Shown here piece after piece: positions 1 to 7,546 of a stretch of 11,249 bases of DNA. The stretch's first letter is position 1. Each line of letters starts with the position of its first letter. This DNA is from an uncultured Selenomonadales bacterium. Its GTDB lineage: Bacteria; Bacillota; Negativicutes; Selenomonadales; Selenomonadaceae. Where the stretch lies: positions 1-11,249 of the forward strand of contig CALFJE010000069.1 in assembly GCA_937877545.1 (NCBI GenBank), given 5' to 3'. The notes under the pieces are model-generated. The model saw only the letters and a list, made by a program, of their open reading frames with translations. It was not told the DNA's origin and made no database searches. The position numbers were made by a program, and so were the translations under genes.

Positions 1-55
1 AGATTCTGTCGGCTACCCGATTCATGATTAGCTCCGCCACTCCGAACGCCGCCAA
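1..55. repeat. Exact 55-bp direct repeat of bases 209-263 (left copy)
   Basis: Bases 1-55 are identical to bases 209-263, and the match ends at base 56 (t against g). The offset is 208 bp. On the minus strand the copy encodes the same residues as DUF4405 protein codons 147-164 (starting LAAFGVAELI), but it lies beyond that gene's stop codon at 69-71. It is therefore either the start of a tandem partial duplication continuing out of the window, or an assembly-graph overlap at a contig end. I saw no other gene in bases 1-68. Confidence 0.9.
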
Positions 56-68
56 TATTTGCGTCCAA

Positions 69-701
69 TCAGTTGCGCCTTCCCCCAAAAATTTTTTCGT
101 TAAGCAGAAAAGTTATCGCCGCGAATAACGCCACGCCGCCGATTATCATAAGCACGAACACTGCGGCGGGCAAGTCGGTTGCGGGCGTCGCGAAGATGTG
201 CTTCATTAAGATTCTGTCGGCTACCCGATTCATGATTAGCTCCGCCACTCCGAACGCCGCCAAGATTATCGCCGCCGCTCGAAATAAAAGCCGCCGCCGC
301 CGATAAAATTCCTCCGCGCCGATTAAATGCAACGTTCGCCGCCAAAGCTCGCGCCAATTCAGTCCGACGTGCACGCCAATCAGAATCAGCATCAGATAAG
401 GCGTCGCCACGTGCAGTTGATGAATCGTCATGTTGCGCCGCAATTCAAAGCTCACCGCGTCGACGAATAAATAATTTGACATGCACACGCCCGTTGCCAA
501 CGTCACCGCCGCGCAGATTGTCAGCGCAACGTTCAGCGGCAACGCGAACTTGAATCGCCGCCGATTTATCGCCACGTGGAAGATTATCGCCGCCGCCATT
601 GCCACGCCAAAGATTTCGTGCAGGACTTTCGGCAGGAAGTGGAAACTCAGCTCCGCCGCGAACAATGCCGTCAATATCGCGTCGATTAAAACGTTCCTCA
701 T
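69..701 (-). CDS. DUF4405-type membrane cytochrome b
   Basis: This 210-aa integral membrane protein probably carries electrons across or along the membrane through b-type heme. Hydrophobic helices lie near residues 5-20, 29-47, 53-72, 97-115, 138-155 and 180-200. Two helices carry histidines exactly 14 residues apart: H28/H42 and H97/H111. This is the classical cytochrome b arrangement for two stacked hemes. H94 and H125 are also present. The HE-x(2)-G start of the first heme helix and the HQLH segment before the second fit the DUF4405 (flavinylation-associated cytochrome) family. The ATG at 701 overlaps the stop of the upstream flavodoxin gene as ATGA, and no strong ribosome site is visible, so translation is probably coupled. 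Heme binding is inferred from residues only. The exact family name is less certain than the di-heme pattern. Bases 209-263 are repeated at 1-55. Confidence 0.8.
   Translation of the reverse strand: MRNVLIDAILTALFAAELSFHFLPKVLHEIFGVAMAAAIIFHVAINRRRFKFALPLNVALTICAAVTLATGVCMSNYLFVDAVSFELRRNMTIHQLHVATPYLMLILIGVHVGLNWRELWRRTLHLIGAEEFYRRRRLLFRAAAIILAAFGVAELIMNRVADRILMKHIFATPATDLPAAVFVLMIIGGVALFAAITFLLNEKIFGGRRN
209..263. repeat. Exact 55-bp direct repeat of bases 1-55 (right copy, inside the DUF4405 gene)
   Basis: This is the internal partner of the repeat at 1-55. It lies in the 3' third of the DUF4405 gene, in a predicted membrane segment. The gene reads through it without interruption, so this copy is the native one. 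If the repeat is a true tandem duplication, the unit is about 208 bp and contains the last roughly 60 codons of the gene plus 13 nt of downstream sequence. Confidence 0.9.
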
Positions 702-1291
702 AATTTGAGCGAATCGAGCCAGGCTTTAACCTCGTCCGTCGAAGTAATGCCGAGGCGTTTGCCGCTCCTCACGTCGGCACCCTTGCAAAGCTCCTGCAAA
801 TTTTTTTCGGCGGTTTGAATGTCACTGCCGCCGCTAGTGCAAACGGGAACAATCACCTTGCCCGCCAAGTCATAGCTCTCAACAAACGTGTCGATAATGC
901 GCGGCTCGGCTCCCCACCAAATCGGGAACGCAACGACAATCGCCTTGTACTGCGCGATATTTTCAATCTTGCTTTTAATTTCGGGGCGGGCGGCGGAGTC
1001 TTTCTGCTCCACGTTGGCGCGACAATCCTCGACGTTGTAGTTCAAATCGTCGGGCGTGTAAGCCTGCGCGGGAACAATCTCGAACGTATCGGCGTCAAGG
1101 AGCGCGGCGACCTCCTCGGCGGCTTTTTTGGTGTTGCCGGTGCAGGAAAAGTACGCGACCAAAATCTTATCGGCGGGCGCGTCAACCTGCGCGGAGGCTT
1201 TAGGCTCGGCGGGCTTCTCGGCGGAATTGCCGCAACCCGTGAAAATAATCATCGTCAACGCCGCAAGTATCGCGGTAAGAAATTTCCTCAT
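698..1291 (-). CDS. Lipoprotein flavodoxin (flavodoxin_4 type)
   Basis: This 197-aa FMN-binding electron carrier is predicted to be anchored outside the cytoplasmic membrane. Residues 1-20 form a lipoprotein signal: basic MRK, a hydrophobic stretch, then FTGC with Cys20 as the lipidated residue. A Pro/Ala/Lys-rich linker (21-40) follows. The flavodoxin domain begins at KILVAYFSCTGNTKKAA (42-58), whose SCTGNT is the FMN phosphate loop. PIWWG (123-127) is the usual isoalloxazine-stacking loop, and VPVCTSGGSDI (148-158) is the second flavin loop. The ATG at 1291 has GAGGAGG at 1297-1303, 5 nt away, overlapping the dapB stop. Its own stop overlaps the DUF4405 start (ATGA), so the two are probably made in fixed proportion and act together. 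Most flavodoxins are cytoplasmic; lipoprotein forms occur in anaerobes, so the location is well supported but the redox partner is inferred. Confidence 0.88.
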   Translation of the reverse strand: MRKFLTAILAALTMIIFTGCGNSAEKPAEPKASAQVDAPADKILVAYFSCTGNTKKAAEEVAALLDADTFEIVPAQAYTPDDLNYNVEDCRANVEQKDSAARPEIKSKIENIAQYKAIVVAFPIWWGAEPRIIDTFVESYDLAGKVIVPVCTSGGSDIQTAEKNLQELCKGADVRSGKRLGITSTDEVKAWLDSLKL

Positions 1292-1301
1292 GATAACCTC
1301 C

Positions 1302-2066
1302 TCAATCCAAAAGCTTATCCAAACCGACGGTCAGCCCGCGCAGATTGCGAACCTTTTTGCACGCCAATACGACGCCCGGCATAAATGAATCTCTGCCCGT
1401 CGAATCGTGGCGAATCGTCAAGGTTTGCCCCAAGCCGCCGAAGATAACTTCCTGGTGCGCCACGTAGCCGGGCAGTCGCACGCTGTGAATCCTTATGCCG
1501 TCGACCTCGGCTCCGCGCACGTGCGGCAAACGTTCAACCTCGTCGGGGTGCCCCTGCTTATGCGGCGGACGAACCTCGGCTATCATCTTCGCGGTAAGCT
1601 CGGCGGTACCCGACGGCGCGTCAAGTTTTTTGTCGTGGTGGAGTTCGATTATCTCAACGTCGGGCATGTACTTTGCCACTTGCCGCGACAGCAACATCAT
1701 CAGCACCGCCCCCAAAGCAAAGTTCGGCGCGATAAATGCGGGTGTATCGTTCGCCTCGGCGAGGGCGCGGATTTTTTCCTTAGCCTCGTCGCTCAAGCCC
1801 GTCGTGCCCACCACAGGCGATACCTTATTGGCAAGCGCGATCATCACGTTATCGAAAACGACAGCGGGGCGCGTGAAGTCAACCATAACATCGGGAGCCA
1901 GCCTCTTAAGCGCGGCGTCGAGATTGGTCTCAACCGTCAAGCCGCAAACTTCGCCCGCGTAGGCGTCGACCGCGCCGACCAATTCAAGCTCCGAATCGTC
2001 ATTGACCGCGCCGCAGACCGTGCGTCCCATGCGACCGAGCGCACCGTTAACCAAAACTTTAATCAC
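1302..2066 (-). CDS. dapB: 4-hydroxy-tetrahydrodipicolinate reductase
   Basis: DapB reduces 4-hydroxy-tetrahydrodipicolinate with NAD(P)H in the diaminopimelate pathway, supplying lysine and peptidoglycan cross-links. The 254-aa length is near normal for the family. The dinucleotide-binding loop is NGALGRMGRTV (7-17), GTTG sits at 87-90, and the signature ELHHDKKLDAPSGTA is at 141-155, with His143 and Lys147 in the catalytic positions. IRHDSTGRDSFMPG (218-231) is the conserved C-terminal motif. The start is GTG at 2066, supported by GGAGG at 2074-2078 with 7 nt spacing and by the MIKVLVNGA N-terminus expected of the family. The gene is 15 nt after the cupin gene and 10 nt before the flavodoxin gene. 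No other dap gene is in the window. Confidence 0.97.
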   Translation of the reverse strand: MIKVLVNGALGRMGRTVCGAVNDDSELELVGAVDAYAGEVCGLTVETNLDAALKRLAPDVMVDFTRPAVVFDNVMIALANKVSPVVGTTGLSDEAKEKIRALAEANDTPAFIAPNFALGAVLMMLLSRQVAKYMPDVEIIELHHDKKLDAPSGTAELTAKMIAEVRPPHKQGHPDEVERLPHVRGAEVDGIRIHSVRLPGYVAHQEVIFGGLGQTLTIRHDSTGRDSFMPGVVLACKKVRNLRGLTVGLDKLLD

Positions 2067-2081
2067 GTTAAAACCTCCGTA

Positions 2082-2633
2082 TCAAATTTTTTCGTAAGCA
2101 AGCCGCAAAATCTCTTCGGGCAAATCGGGATAACTTTTCCTAAGCTCACCGCTCGTCACCAAGCGAAAACCTTTGTAATCGAAGCGCGGCGTGGTGGCGC
2201 AGGAAATGAAAGTGTAGCCCGTCTTGTCGATATTTTCGGCGGCAAAAATCGCGCCCGCAGGAATGACAATCATCGGCTGTTCGCCTTGCGTCGTGTCGAC
2301 GCCGAGCAAAAACTCTTTGACTTGCCCGCCCTGCAACACGAATATTTTCATGCCGCAACCCGCGTGATAATACCAAATCTCGTCGCAATCGAGCCGGTGG
2401 AAGTGCGAAACGTCCTCCTTATCGAGCAGGAAATAAATACTGCCGGCAGTCGCCCTGTGCTTCTTATGTCGAAACGGCGCGGTATAAATTTCGGCGAACC
2501 AGCCGCCCTCGGAGTGTTGTTGAAGGGCGTAGGTCGTTTTCAATGCCTGAACAACTTCCTCGTGCCCCTCCGCCGCTACGGACGAGAACAACGCCAACCA
2601 AATCGCCAACGTCAATAAAATTCGTTTAATCAT
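2082..2633 (-). CDS. Cupin_5 (DUF985) protein with signal peptide
   Basis: This 183-aa single-domain cupin is of the cupin_5/DUF985 type, a family related to yeast YML079w. Its substrate is not established. Recognisable motifs are HSEGGWFAEIY (40-50), GSIYFLL (64-70), SHFHRLDCDEIWYYHAG (76-92) and IPAGAIFAA (124-132). H77, H79, E85 and H90 are possible metal or ligand residues. The N-terminus is a typical Sec signal: MIKR, a hydrophobic core, then SSVAA before Glu22. This is unusual because DUF985 proteins are normally cytoplasmic. The ATG at 2633 lies 3 nt after the addA stop, and a weak AGGA at 2642-2645 sits 8 nt upstream, so coupling to addA is likely. Export is inferred from the N-terminal sequence alone. 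Confidence 0.85.
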   Translation of the reverse strand: MIKRILLTLAIWLALFSSVAAEGHEEVVQALKTTYALQQHSEGGWFAEIYTAPFRHKKHRATAGSIYFLLDKEDVSHFHRLDCDEIWYYHAGCGMKIFVLQGGQVKEFLLGVDTTQGEQPMIVIPAGAIFAAENIDKTGYTFISCATTPRFDYKGFRLVTSGELRKSYPDLPEEILRLAYEKI

Positions 2634-2636
2634 GAT

Positions 2637-5600
2637 TCACATCCTAACCAGTCGCCCGCCATGGAGCAGATACAAATATTTTTCGGCGACGGTTATGTTC
2701 AGCAACGCCTCAGCCGCCGCCGCGTAAAGCTCAATCTGAATTCTGTAGCGTTCGGCTATGTCCTCCGCGTCGCGGTCGGTTTTGTAGTCCAACAAGACCC
2801 AACGCCCCGCCGCGTCCTCGAACAGCAAATCGATTATCCCCTGGATAAAAATTTTCTCCTCGACGCGGAAGAATCGCCCGGCGTCAATCAGTCGGCTGAA
2901 CGGCAATTCCCGATAGTACGCCCGCGCAGATACCAACCGCCGCCCCAAGTCGCTTGCGAAGAATTTAGCCAATCGCTCCGCCCGTATCAGCTTGACGTGC
3001 TCCTTGTCGATAATTTCGCGGCATGCCAATTCTTCAACCTGCGCGGCTATCCCCGTCGCCGATAAGTCGCCGCCTATGTTCAAACTCTGCATGACCTTAT
3101 GCATTAAAATCCCGAACTCCGCGCCCGATATTTCCTTGCGCTGTATGAAGTTCGGTCGCTTGTAAACGAATTTCCTCTGCGCGAAGTCGGCAAGTTGCGG
3201 CGAATCCTCCTCCTCGACACGACGTTTCAGCTCCGTAACCGAAAGCTTAGCCGGTATCGCGGCGGACGGCGTCGAAAGTTTTTCGGGGGCTTGCGACGCT
3301 TTAACCTGCGCGGCGTCAAGCGGTCGCTCCGCTATCGCCAAAACGTCCGATTGAGTTACAAGCTCCGAGCGCACGAACGGCTCCAACACGTCTTTTATCG
3401 GCAACAGCCAATCCATAAATCTGCCCGCCGTCAACAGGTCGTAATCGTCGGGCGCGTCGACGGGTCGCAAACTTTCCAGCGCGGACTTCGACGTTGTGCC
3501 CACCAGAAATAATTTTTCCTCCGCCCGCGTAATTGCCACGTACAAAATCCTAAGCTCCTCGGCAAGCGATTCGTCCGCGATTTTTTTAGAGACCGCTTGC
3601 GTCGCCAACGTCTTGACTTTCAGCTGACCGTGCGGCGTCCTGTGCGCCCCTATCCCGAATTCCCGATGCATGAAAAGTTTCGCCCGCGTGTAGTCCTCGG
3701 CGTTGAAGTGCTTGCCGACGCCCGCAACGAATACCACGGGATATTCCAGCCCCTTGCTCTTGTGAATCGTCACGACGCGCACGACGTTATCATTTTCGCC
3801 GAGCGTTACAGCCGTCGCCAAATCGGAGCCGGTGTCGCGAAGCTTGCCGATAAACTCCACGAACCGCGACAGCCCGCGAGCATTGGTCGACTCAAAGGCG
3901 GCGGCGCGGTCGATTAAAATACGCAGATTAGCCTGCGCGGAGTCGCCGCGTTCGGATTTGCCCGCCGAATCGTAATAGCCCGTTTCGCGATACAAAACGC
4001 TCAAAAGTTCGGGCACGCTCAACTGTCGCGCCAATTCCCGCCAACGACTCAACTTGCTCAAAAACTCCTTGCACTTGTCCGAACCTAAGCTCACCGCCGT
4101 ATAAAAATCCGCGTCGGGATTCGCTATCCGCACCTCCGCCAATTCCTCCGCGCTGAAGCCGCCTATCGGGCTTAACATCACCGCCGCCAACGGTATATCC
4201 TGCCGCGTGTTGTCCAGCAAGTTCAGCAGGCTCGTTACGATTTGCACTTCCGTCGCCCGAAAATAATTTTCCTCGTCGGGCACGTACGCCGGCACCCCGA
4301 ATTTTTTCAGCGTGTCCAATATCTCAAAGGCGGTCGTCTTCGGCGAACGGTGCAGTATCACGATGTCTTTAAATTGCACGGGGCGATAATCCTCGCCGTC
4401 GCGAATCAGCTTGCCCGAATCAATCAGCTCGCGAATTTTGCCCGCGATAAAGCGCATTTCCAGTTCAATCGCCTTGGTGTCGTCGTCCAAATCCTTTTCC
4501 TGCTTGATGTAGTAAAATTCGGGGCGTTCGTCAAAATACTCCGCGCCCTCCGCGTAGCTCGCGCCGTATTGCAACTGCGCCGCCGCGTCGTAGTCAATCT
4601 CCGTGGCACGCCGATTCATCAGCCGCTTGAAAATCTCATTCGCCGCCTCGATTATCTGACGCCGACTGCGAAAATTCTTCGACAGGTTGACGCAACGATA
4701 AGCCGCCATTTTATCCTTGAAATTCGCCGAATCGACCAGGCGGAAACGGTAAATCGACTGCTTCACGTCGCCCACGAAAAATAAATTGTCGCCGCTCGAA
4801 ATCTTTTGAACAATCGCCTCCTGCACGCCGTTGGTGTCCTGATACTCGTCAACCATGATGAACTTGAACTTGTCGCGAAAGGCGGCGGCAACTTCGGGCG
4901 CAACGTCGAAAATCTTCAGCGCGAGGTGCTCCATGTCGTCAAAGTCAATGATACCGCGTTCGCGCTTGGCGGCGGCGAAGGCTTGAGCGAAGGCTTTCGT
5001 CACGCGAATCAGCTCCAAAATCGGCGCACGAAGTTCGCGCACGTCCGAAATCATTTTAGCCTCGTCAGCCAAAAAATACTTATCGCGCAAATTGAGGAGC
5101 CTTTTCTTATAGCCGTCGCGCAAAGCCTTAATCCTGTCCTTGACGACCAGCTTATCGCCGACGAATTTTCCGCCGCCGAAGCTGTCGAGCTTAATCGCCC
5201 AAATCTTGTCGTAAAGCGCGTTCCAATCGCCGAGCGCGGTCTTCAAGTCGTTTATCTGATTGAAATCCTTGGCAATGACGTTGACCTTGATGTTGTTCTC
5301 CTCGGCTAGGCGGCGAGCCTCCGCGCAGTCCGCGATAATTCTTTGGAGCGTGGCGTCGATATGCGGCTTGAGAAACCGAAACCAAATCGTATCGTCGAGC
5401 CGCGCAGATTCGGGCAAATCGTAGGGCGCGGCAAGCGAATCAAGCCACTTGTCGGGATAGGGCATACTCAGCGAAAAGTCGTGCAGGGCAATAATCATGT
5501 CGTAAAGCCCGGCGTCGCCGTGCACGTTGCCGCCGAATTCGTCAGTGAAATCCTTAAACGCCGCGTTTGAATAATTTTCCTCAAACAGCTCCTCGACGAC

Positions 5601-6011
5601 CTCGCGCTTGAGGATATTCAATTCGTTGGTGTCGCCTGCGCGGAATTTCGGGTCGAGGTCAATGCGTGCAAAATTCCTCCGCAAGACGGTTTGGCAAAAC
5701 GAGTGGAACGTTGAAATCTGCGCGGAGGTCAGGAGGATAATCTGGCGTTCGAGGCGTGCTTGAGCTTCGGGGTCGAGTTCGGTCTCCAGCCGTTTGGTCA
5801 GCGCGTCTTGAATTCGCGAGCGCATTTCCAAAGCCGCCGCGTTCGTGAACGTCACGATTAACAGCTCGTCGACTTCGCAGTCATTTTCCGCCAGCAAGCG
5901 CACGACCCGCTCGACCAACACGCGAGTTTTGCCCGCCCCCGCGCCCGCCGCTATCAGCAAATTTTCCCCGCGTGATTCGACAGCCTCTTGTTGTTCGCGT
6001 GTCAGCTCCAT
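2637..6011 (-). CDS. addA: ATP-dependent helicase/nuclease subunit AddA
   Basis: AddA is the helicase-nuclease subunit of the AddAB (RexAB) complex, which resects double-strand breaks for RecA recombination. The 1124-aa protein has UvrD-type motifs in order: Walker A AAGAGAGKT (21-29), motif Ia TFTNAAALEMRSR (54-66), Walker B VDEYQDT (387-393), GDVKQSIYRFR (414-424), NFRSRRQII (446-454), TIHKSKGLEYPVVF (748-761) and LYVAITRAEEKL (823-834). The C-terminal RecB-family nuclease is intact, with GxxxH at 967-971, Asp1061 and LLDYKTD (1073-1079). The length is slightly below the roughly 1200 aa common for AddA. The ATG at 6011 follows the rfbC stop by only 2 nt and has no clear ribosome site, suggesting reinitiation. 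addB usually sits directly upstream of addA; here rfbC does, so addB must lie elsewhere or be absent. Confidence 0.97.
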   Translation of the reverse strand: MELTREQQEAVESRGENLLIAAGAGAGKTRVLVERVVRLLAENDCEVDELLIVTFTNAAALEMRSRIQDALTKRLETELDPEAQARLERQIILLTSAQISTFHSFCQTVLRRNFARIDLDPKFRAGDTNELNILKREVVEELFEENYSNAAFKDFTDEFGGNVHGDAGLYDMIIALHDFSLSMPYPDKWLDSLAAPYDLPESARLDDTIWFRFLKPHIDATLQRIIADCAEARRLAEENNIKVNVIAKDFNQINDLKTALGDWNALYDKIWAIKLDSFGGGKFVGDKLVVKDRIKALRDGYKKRLLNLRDKYFLADEAKMISDVRELRAPILELIRVTKAFAQAFAAAKRERGIIDFDDMEHLALKIFDVAPEVAAAFRDKFKFIMVDEYQDTNGVQEAIVQKISSGDNLFFVGDVKQSIYRFRLVDSANFKDKMAAYRCVNLSKNFRSRRQIIEAANEIFKRLMNRRATEIDYDAAAQLQYGASYAEGAEYFDERPEFYYIKQEKDLDDDTKAIELEMRFIAGKIRELIDSGKLIRDGEDYRPVQFKDIVILHRSPKTTAFEILDTLKKFGVPAYVPDEENYFRATEVQIVTSLLNLLDNTRQDIPLAAVMLSPIGGFSAEELAEVRIANPDADFYTAVSLGSDKCKEFLSKLSRWRELARQLSVPELLSVLYRETGYYDSAGKSERGDSAQANLRILIDRAAAFESTNARGLSRFVEFIGKLRDTGSDLATAVTLGENDNVVRVVTIHKSKGLEYPVVFVAGVGKHFNAEDYTRAKLFMHREFGIGAHRTPHGQLKVKTLATQAVSKKIADESLAEELRILYVAITRAEEKLFLVGTTSKSALESLRPVDAPDDYDLLTAGRFMDWLLPIKDVLEPFVRSELVTQSDVLAIAERPLDAAQVKASQAPEKLSTPSAAIPAKLSVTELKRRVEEEDSPQLADFAQRKFVYKRPNFIQRKEISGAEFGILMHKVMQSLNIGGDLSATGIAAQVEELACREIIDKEHVKLIRAERLAKFFASDLGRRLVSARAYYRELPFSRLIDAGRFFRVEEKIFIQGIIDLLFEDAAGRWVLLDYKTDRDAEDIAERYRIQIELYAAAAEALLNITVAEKYLYLLHGGRLVRM

Positions 6012-6013
6012 GA

Positions 6014-6571
6014 TTAAAACTTGAGTTCGCCGCGCTCCAGACGTTCCTTAAGCGTGGGAGCTTTGGCGTCCTTATCGGCGAGGATGGTCGGCGCGAACGG
6101 CAAATCAAGCGCAATGTCGGGGTCGTCCCAACGAATATTCCCGTCGCACGCCGGCGCGTAGAAATTATCCGCCTTGTACTGAATCTCCACGTCGTCGGTT
6201 AAGGTCAGGAAGCCGTGCGCGAAGCCGCGAGGTATCAGCAACTGCTTTTTGTTATCGGCGGTCAGCTCGACGGCTACCCACTTTGCGAAAGTCTCCGAGC
6301 CTTCGCGGATGTCAACCGCAATGTCCAAGAGCCTGCCGCGTGTGCAACGGACAAGCTTAGTCTGCGCGAACGGTGCCGTCTGATAGTGCAAGCCCCGAAA
6401 AGTCCCGCATTGCGCCGAATACGATTGATTGTCCTGCACGAAGTTAAACGTCAAGCCCGCCGCCTCGAACTTCCGCGCCGACCACGTCTCCATGAACCAG
6501 CCCCGTGCGTCGCCGAATACTCGCGGCTCCAAAATCAGCACGCCTTCCAATTCCGTTTTTGTCACTTGCAT
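6014..6571 (-). CDS. rfbC: dTDP-4-dehydrorhamnose 3,5-epimerase
   Basis: RfbC (RmlC) epimerises dTDP-4-keto-6-deoxyglucose at C3 and C5, the third step to dTDP-L-rhamnose for surface polysaccharide. The 185-aa length is normal. Seen in order are FGDARGWFMETW (19-30), GTFRGLHYQ (56-64) with catalytic His62, LLDIAVDIR (81-89), IPRGFAHGFLTL (113-124) and YKADNFYAP (132-140) with the family tyrosines. The ATG at 6571 shares one base with the preceding stop (TAATG), and GAGGAGG at 6579-6585 lies 7 nt upstream. rfbA is nearby but separated by the methyltransferase fragment. rfbB and rfbD are not in the window. Confidence 0.96.
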   Translation of the reverse strand: MQVTKTELEGVLILEPRVFGDARGWFMETWSARKFEAAGLTFNFVQDNQSYSAQCGTFRGLHYQTAPFAQTKLVRCTRGRLLDIAVDIREGSETFAKWVAVELTADNKKQLLIPRGFAHGFLTLTDDVEIQYKADNFYAPACDGNIRWDDPDIALDLPFAPTILADKDAKAPTLKERLERGELKF

Positions 6572-7542
6572 TAAAATTCCTCCTCTACATTTTCCAAAGC
6601 GTCAAAGTCATCCTTGAGTTGCCTATACATGCAAAGCAATTCAACTTGTATCGTCAATTCGTCCATGTCGGGCTTGAGCCGCCCATACAAATTAAAAACC
6701 GCCAAATCATTCGCCTCGTGAGCCTTGCGCAAATCATACGGCATAGAAACTTCGTCGTACAAATCTGCGCAGCTCGCATTGGGGTAATTGGCGCGGGCGT
6801 CCAAGATTTTTTGCGCCGTCAATTCCACTTGCCGCTTGCGTTCGTCCGTGTAGAACAGCGGGAACGGGAAGCAATTATAGCAAATCGTATTTGAATAGCG
6901 ATAATCCATCCGCAGTCGCCCCGCAACCATTTTGACCCACGCCATATGTACCGAACTCGTCAACATGCCGAACAAAAATAAATCTGCGTCGGGCACCGAA
7001 AATGCCGAATCCGTTACGATTGTATTTGCGTCTATGTAGCCAATCGGAATGTACTTGCGACGCTCCGAACTTACTCGCGGCACCAAAAGATAATCCGTCT
7101 TAGGCTGAGCTATTTGACAAAACAGCGTCGGCTTATCGGCGAATTTTCTGGTAGAGGCGGCTTTGCTTTTCAAGCGGAATTCGCGGACAGCTTTGACGCG
7201 TTCATAGACGAGCGGCATCTTACGGAGTTCATCGGGCGGACAATCGACGAGCCATAAGCAGTAGCGTTTAATCCCGCGAATGAATTCTTTGGAGCCGAGG
7301 AACGGGCGAATCCATTTTTCTGCGCGGGGATTCTTTTTGATAAGCTCGTCGCGTTCGGCAGGCGTCAAAAGCAGGTTGCCGTTATCTCTCGGCATATTCC
7401 CAAACTTCATGGGCGGCACGCGGTAAAAAGGCGTCGCACGCGGCTCGACCAAAATATCGGGGACGTTTGGCATTAGGTAGGGGTTTATATGGTCGACCTC
7501 GATAAAGCCGTTCGGATATGAGGGATCGTAAAGCCTTGGCAT
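6571..7542 (-). pseudogene. MmeI-like DNA methyltransferase, C-terminal half only (target recognition and C-terminal domains)
   Basis: The 323 codons match the back half of large class I DNA methyltransferases of the MmeI-like type. Typical segments are HINPYL (18-23), PPMKFGNMPRDNGNLLL (43-59), AEKWIRPFLGSKEFI (74-88), RYCLWLVD (93-100), VPRVSSERRKYIPIG (154-168), GMLTSSVHMAWVK (192-204) and DYRYSNTICYNCFPFP (213-228). The N-terminal part, with the SAM-binding FxGxG and catalytic NPPY motifs, is missing: rfbA ends only 4 nt upstream of this start. The frame stays open to a stop that overlaps the rfbC start, and I saw no internal frameshift. The ATG at 7542 is preferred; a longer frame to 7614 runs inside rfbA and has no family similarity. 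It cannot methylate by itself. It may be a decaying remnant, or a retained DNA-recognition protein whose partner is elsewhere. Confidence 0.82.
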
Positions 7543-7546
7543 GACG

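Noticed and set aside
54..65. A 12-mer (aatatttgcgtc) shared with 11048-11059, next to both end repeats
   Set aside because: Several chance 12-mer matches are expected in a window of this size, and the flanks do not match, so I do not treat it as an attachment site or a shared duplication signal.
89..103. Run of A then T resembling a terminator tail
   Set aside because: It lies within the last codons of the DUF4405 gene and no GC-rich hairpin precedes it on the minus strand.
1407..2618. A 403-codon open frame on the plus strand
   Set aside because: It is antisense to dapB and the cupin gene, both with clear family motifs. Its translation is rich in Arg, Asn and Val without any domain I recognise, which is typical of a shadow frame in this composition.
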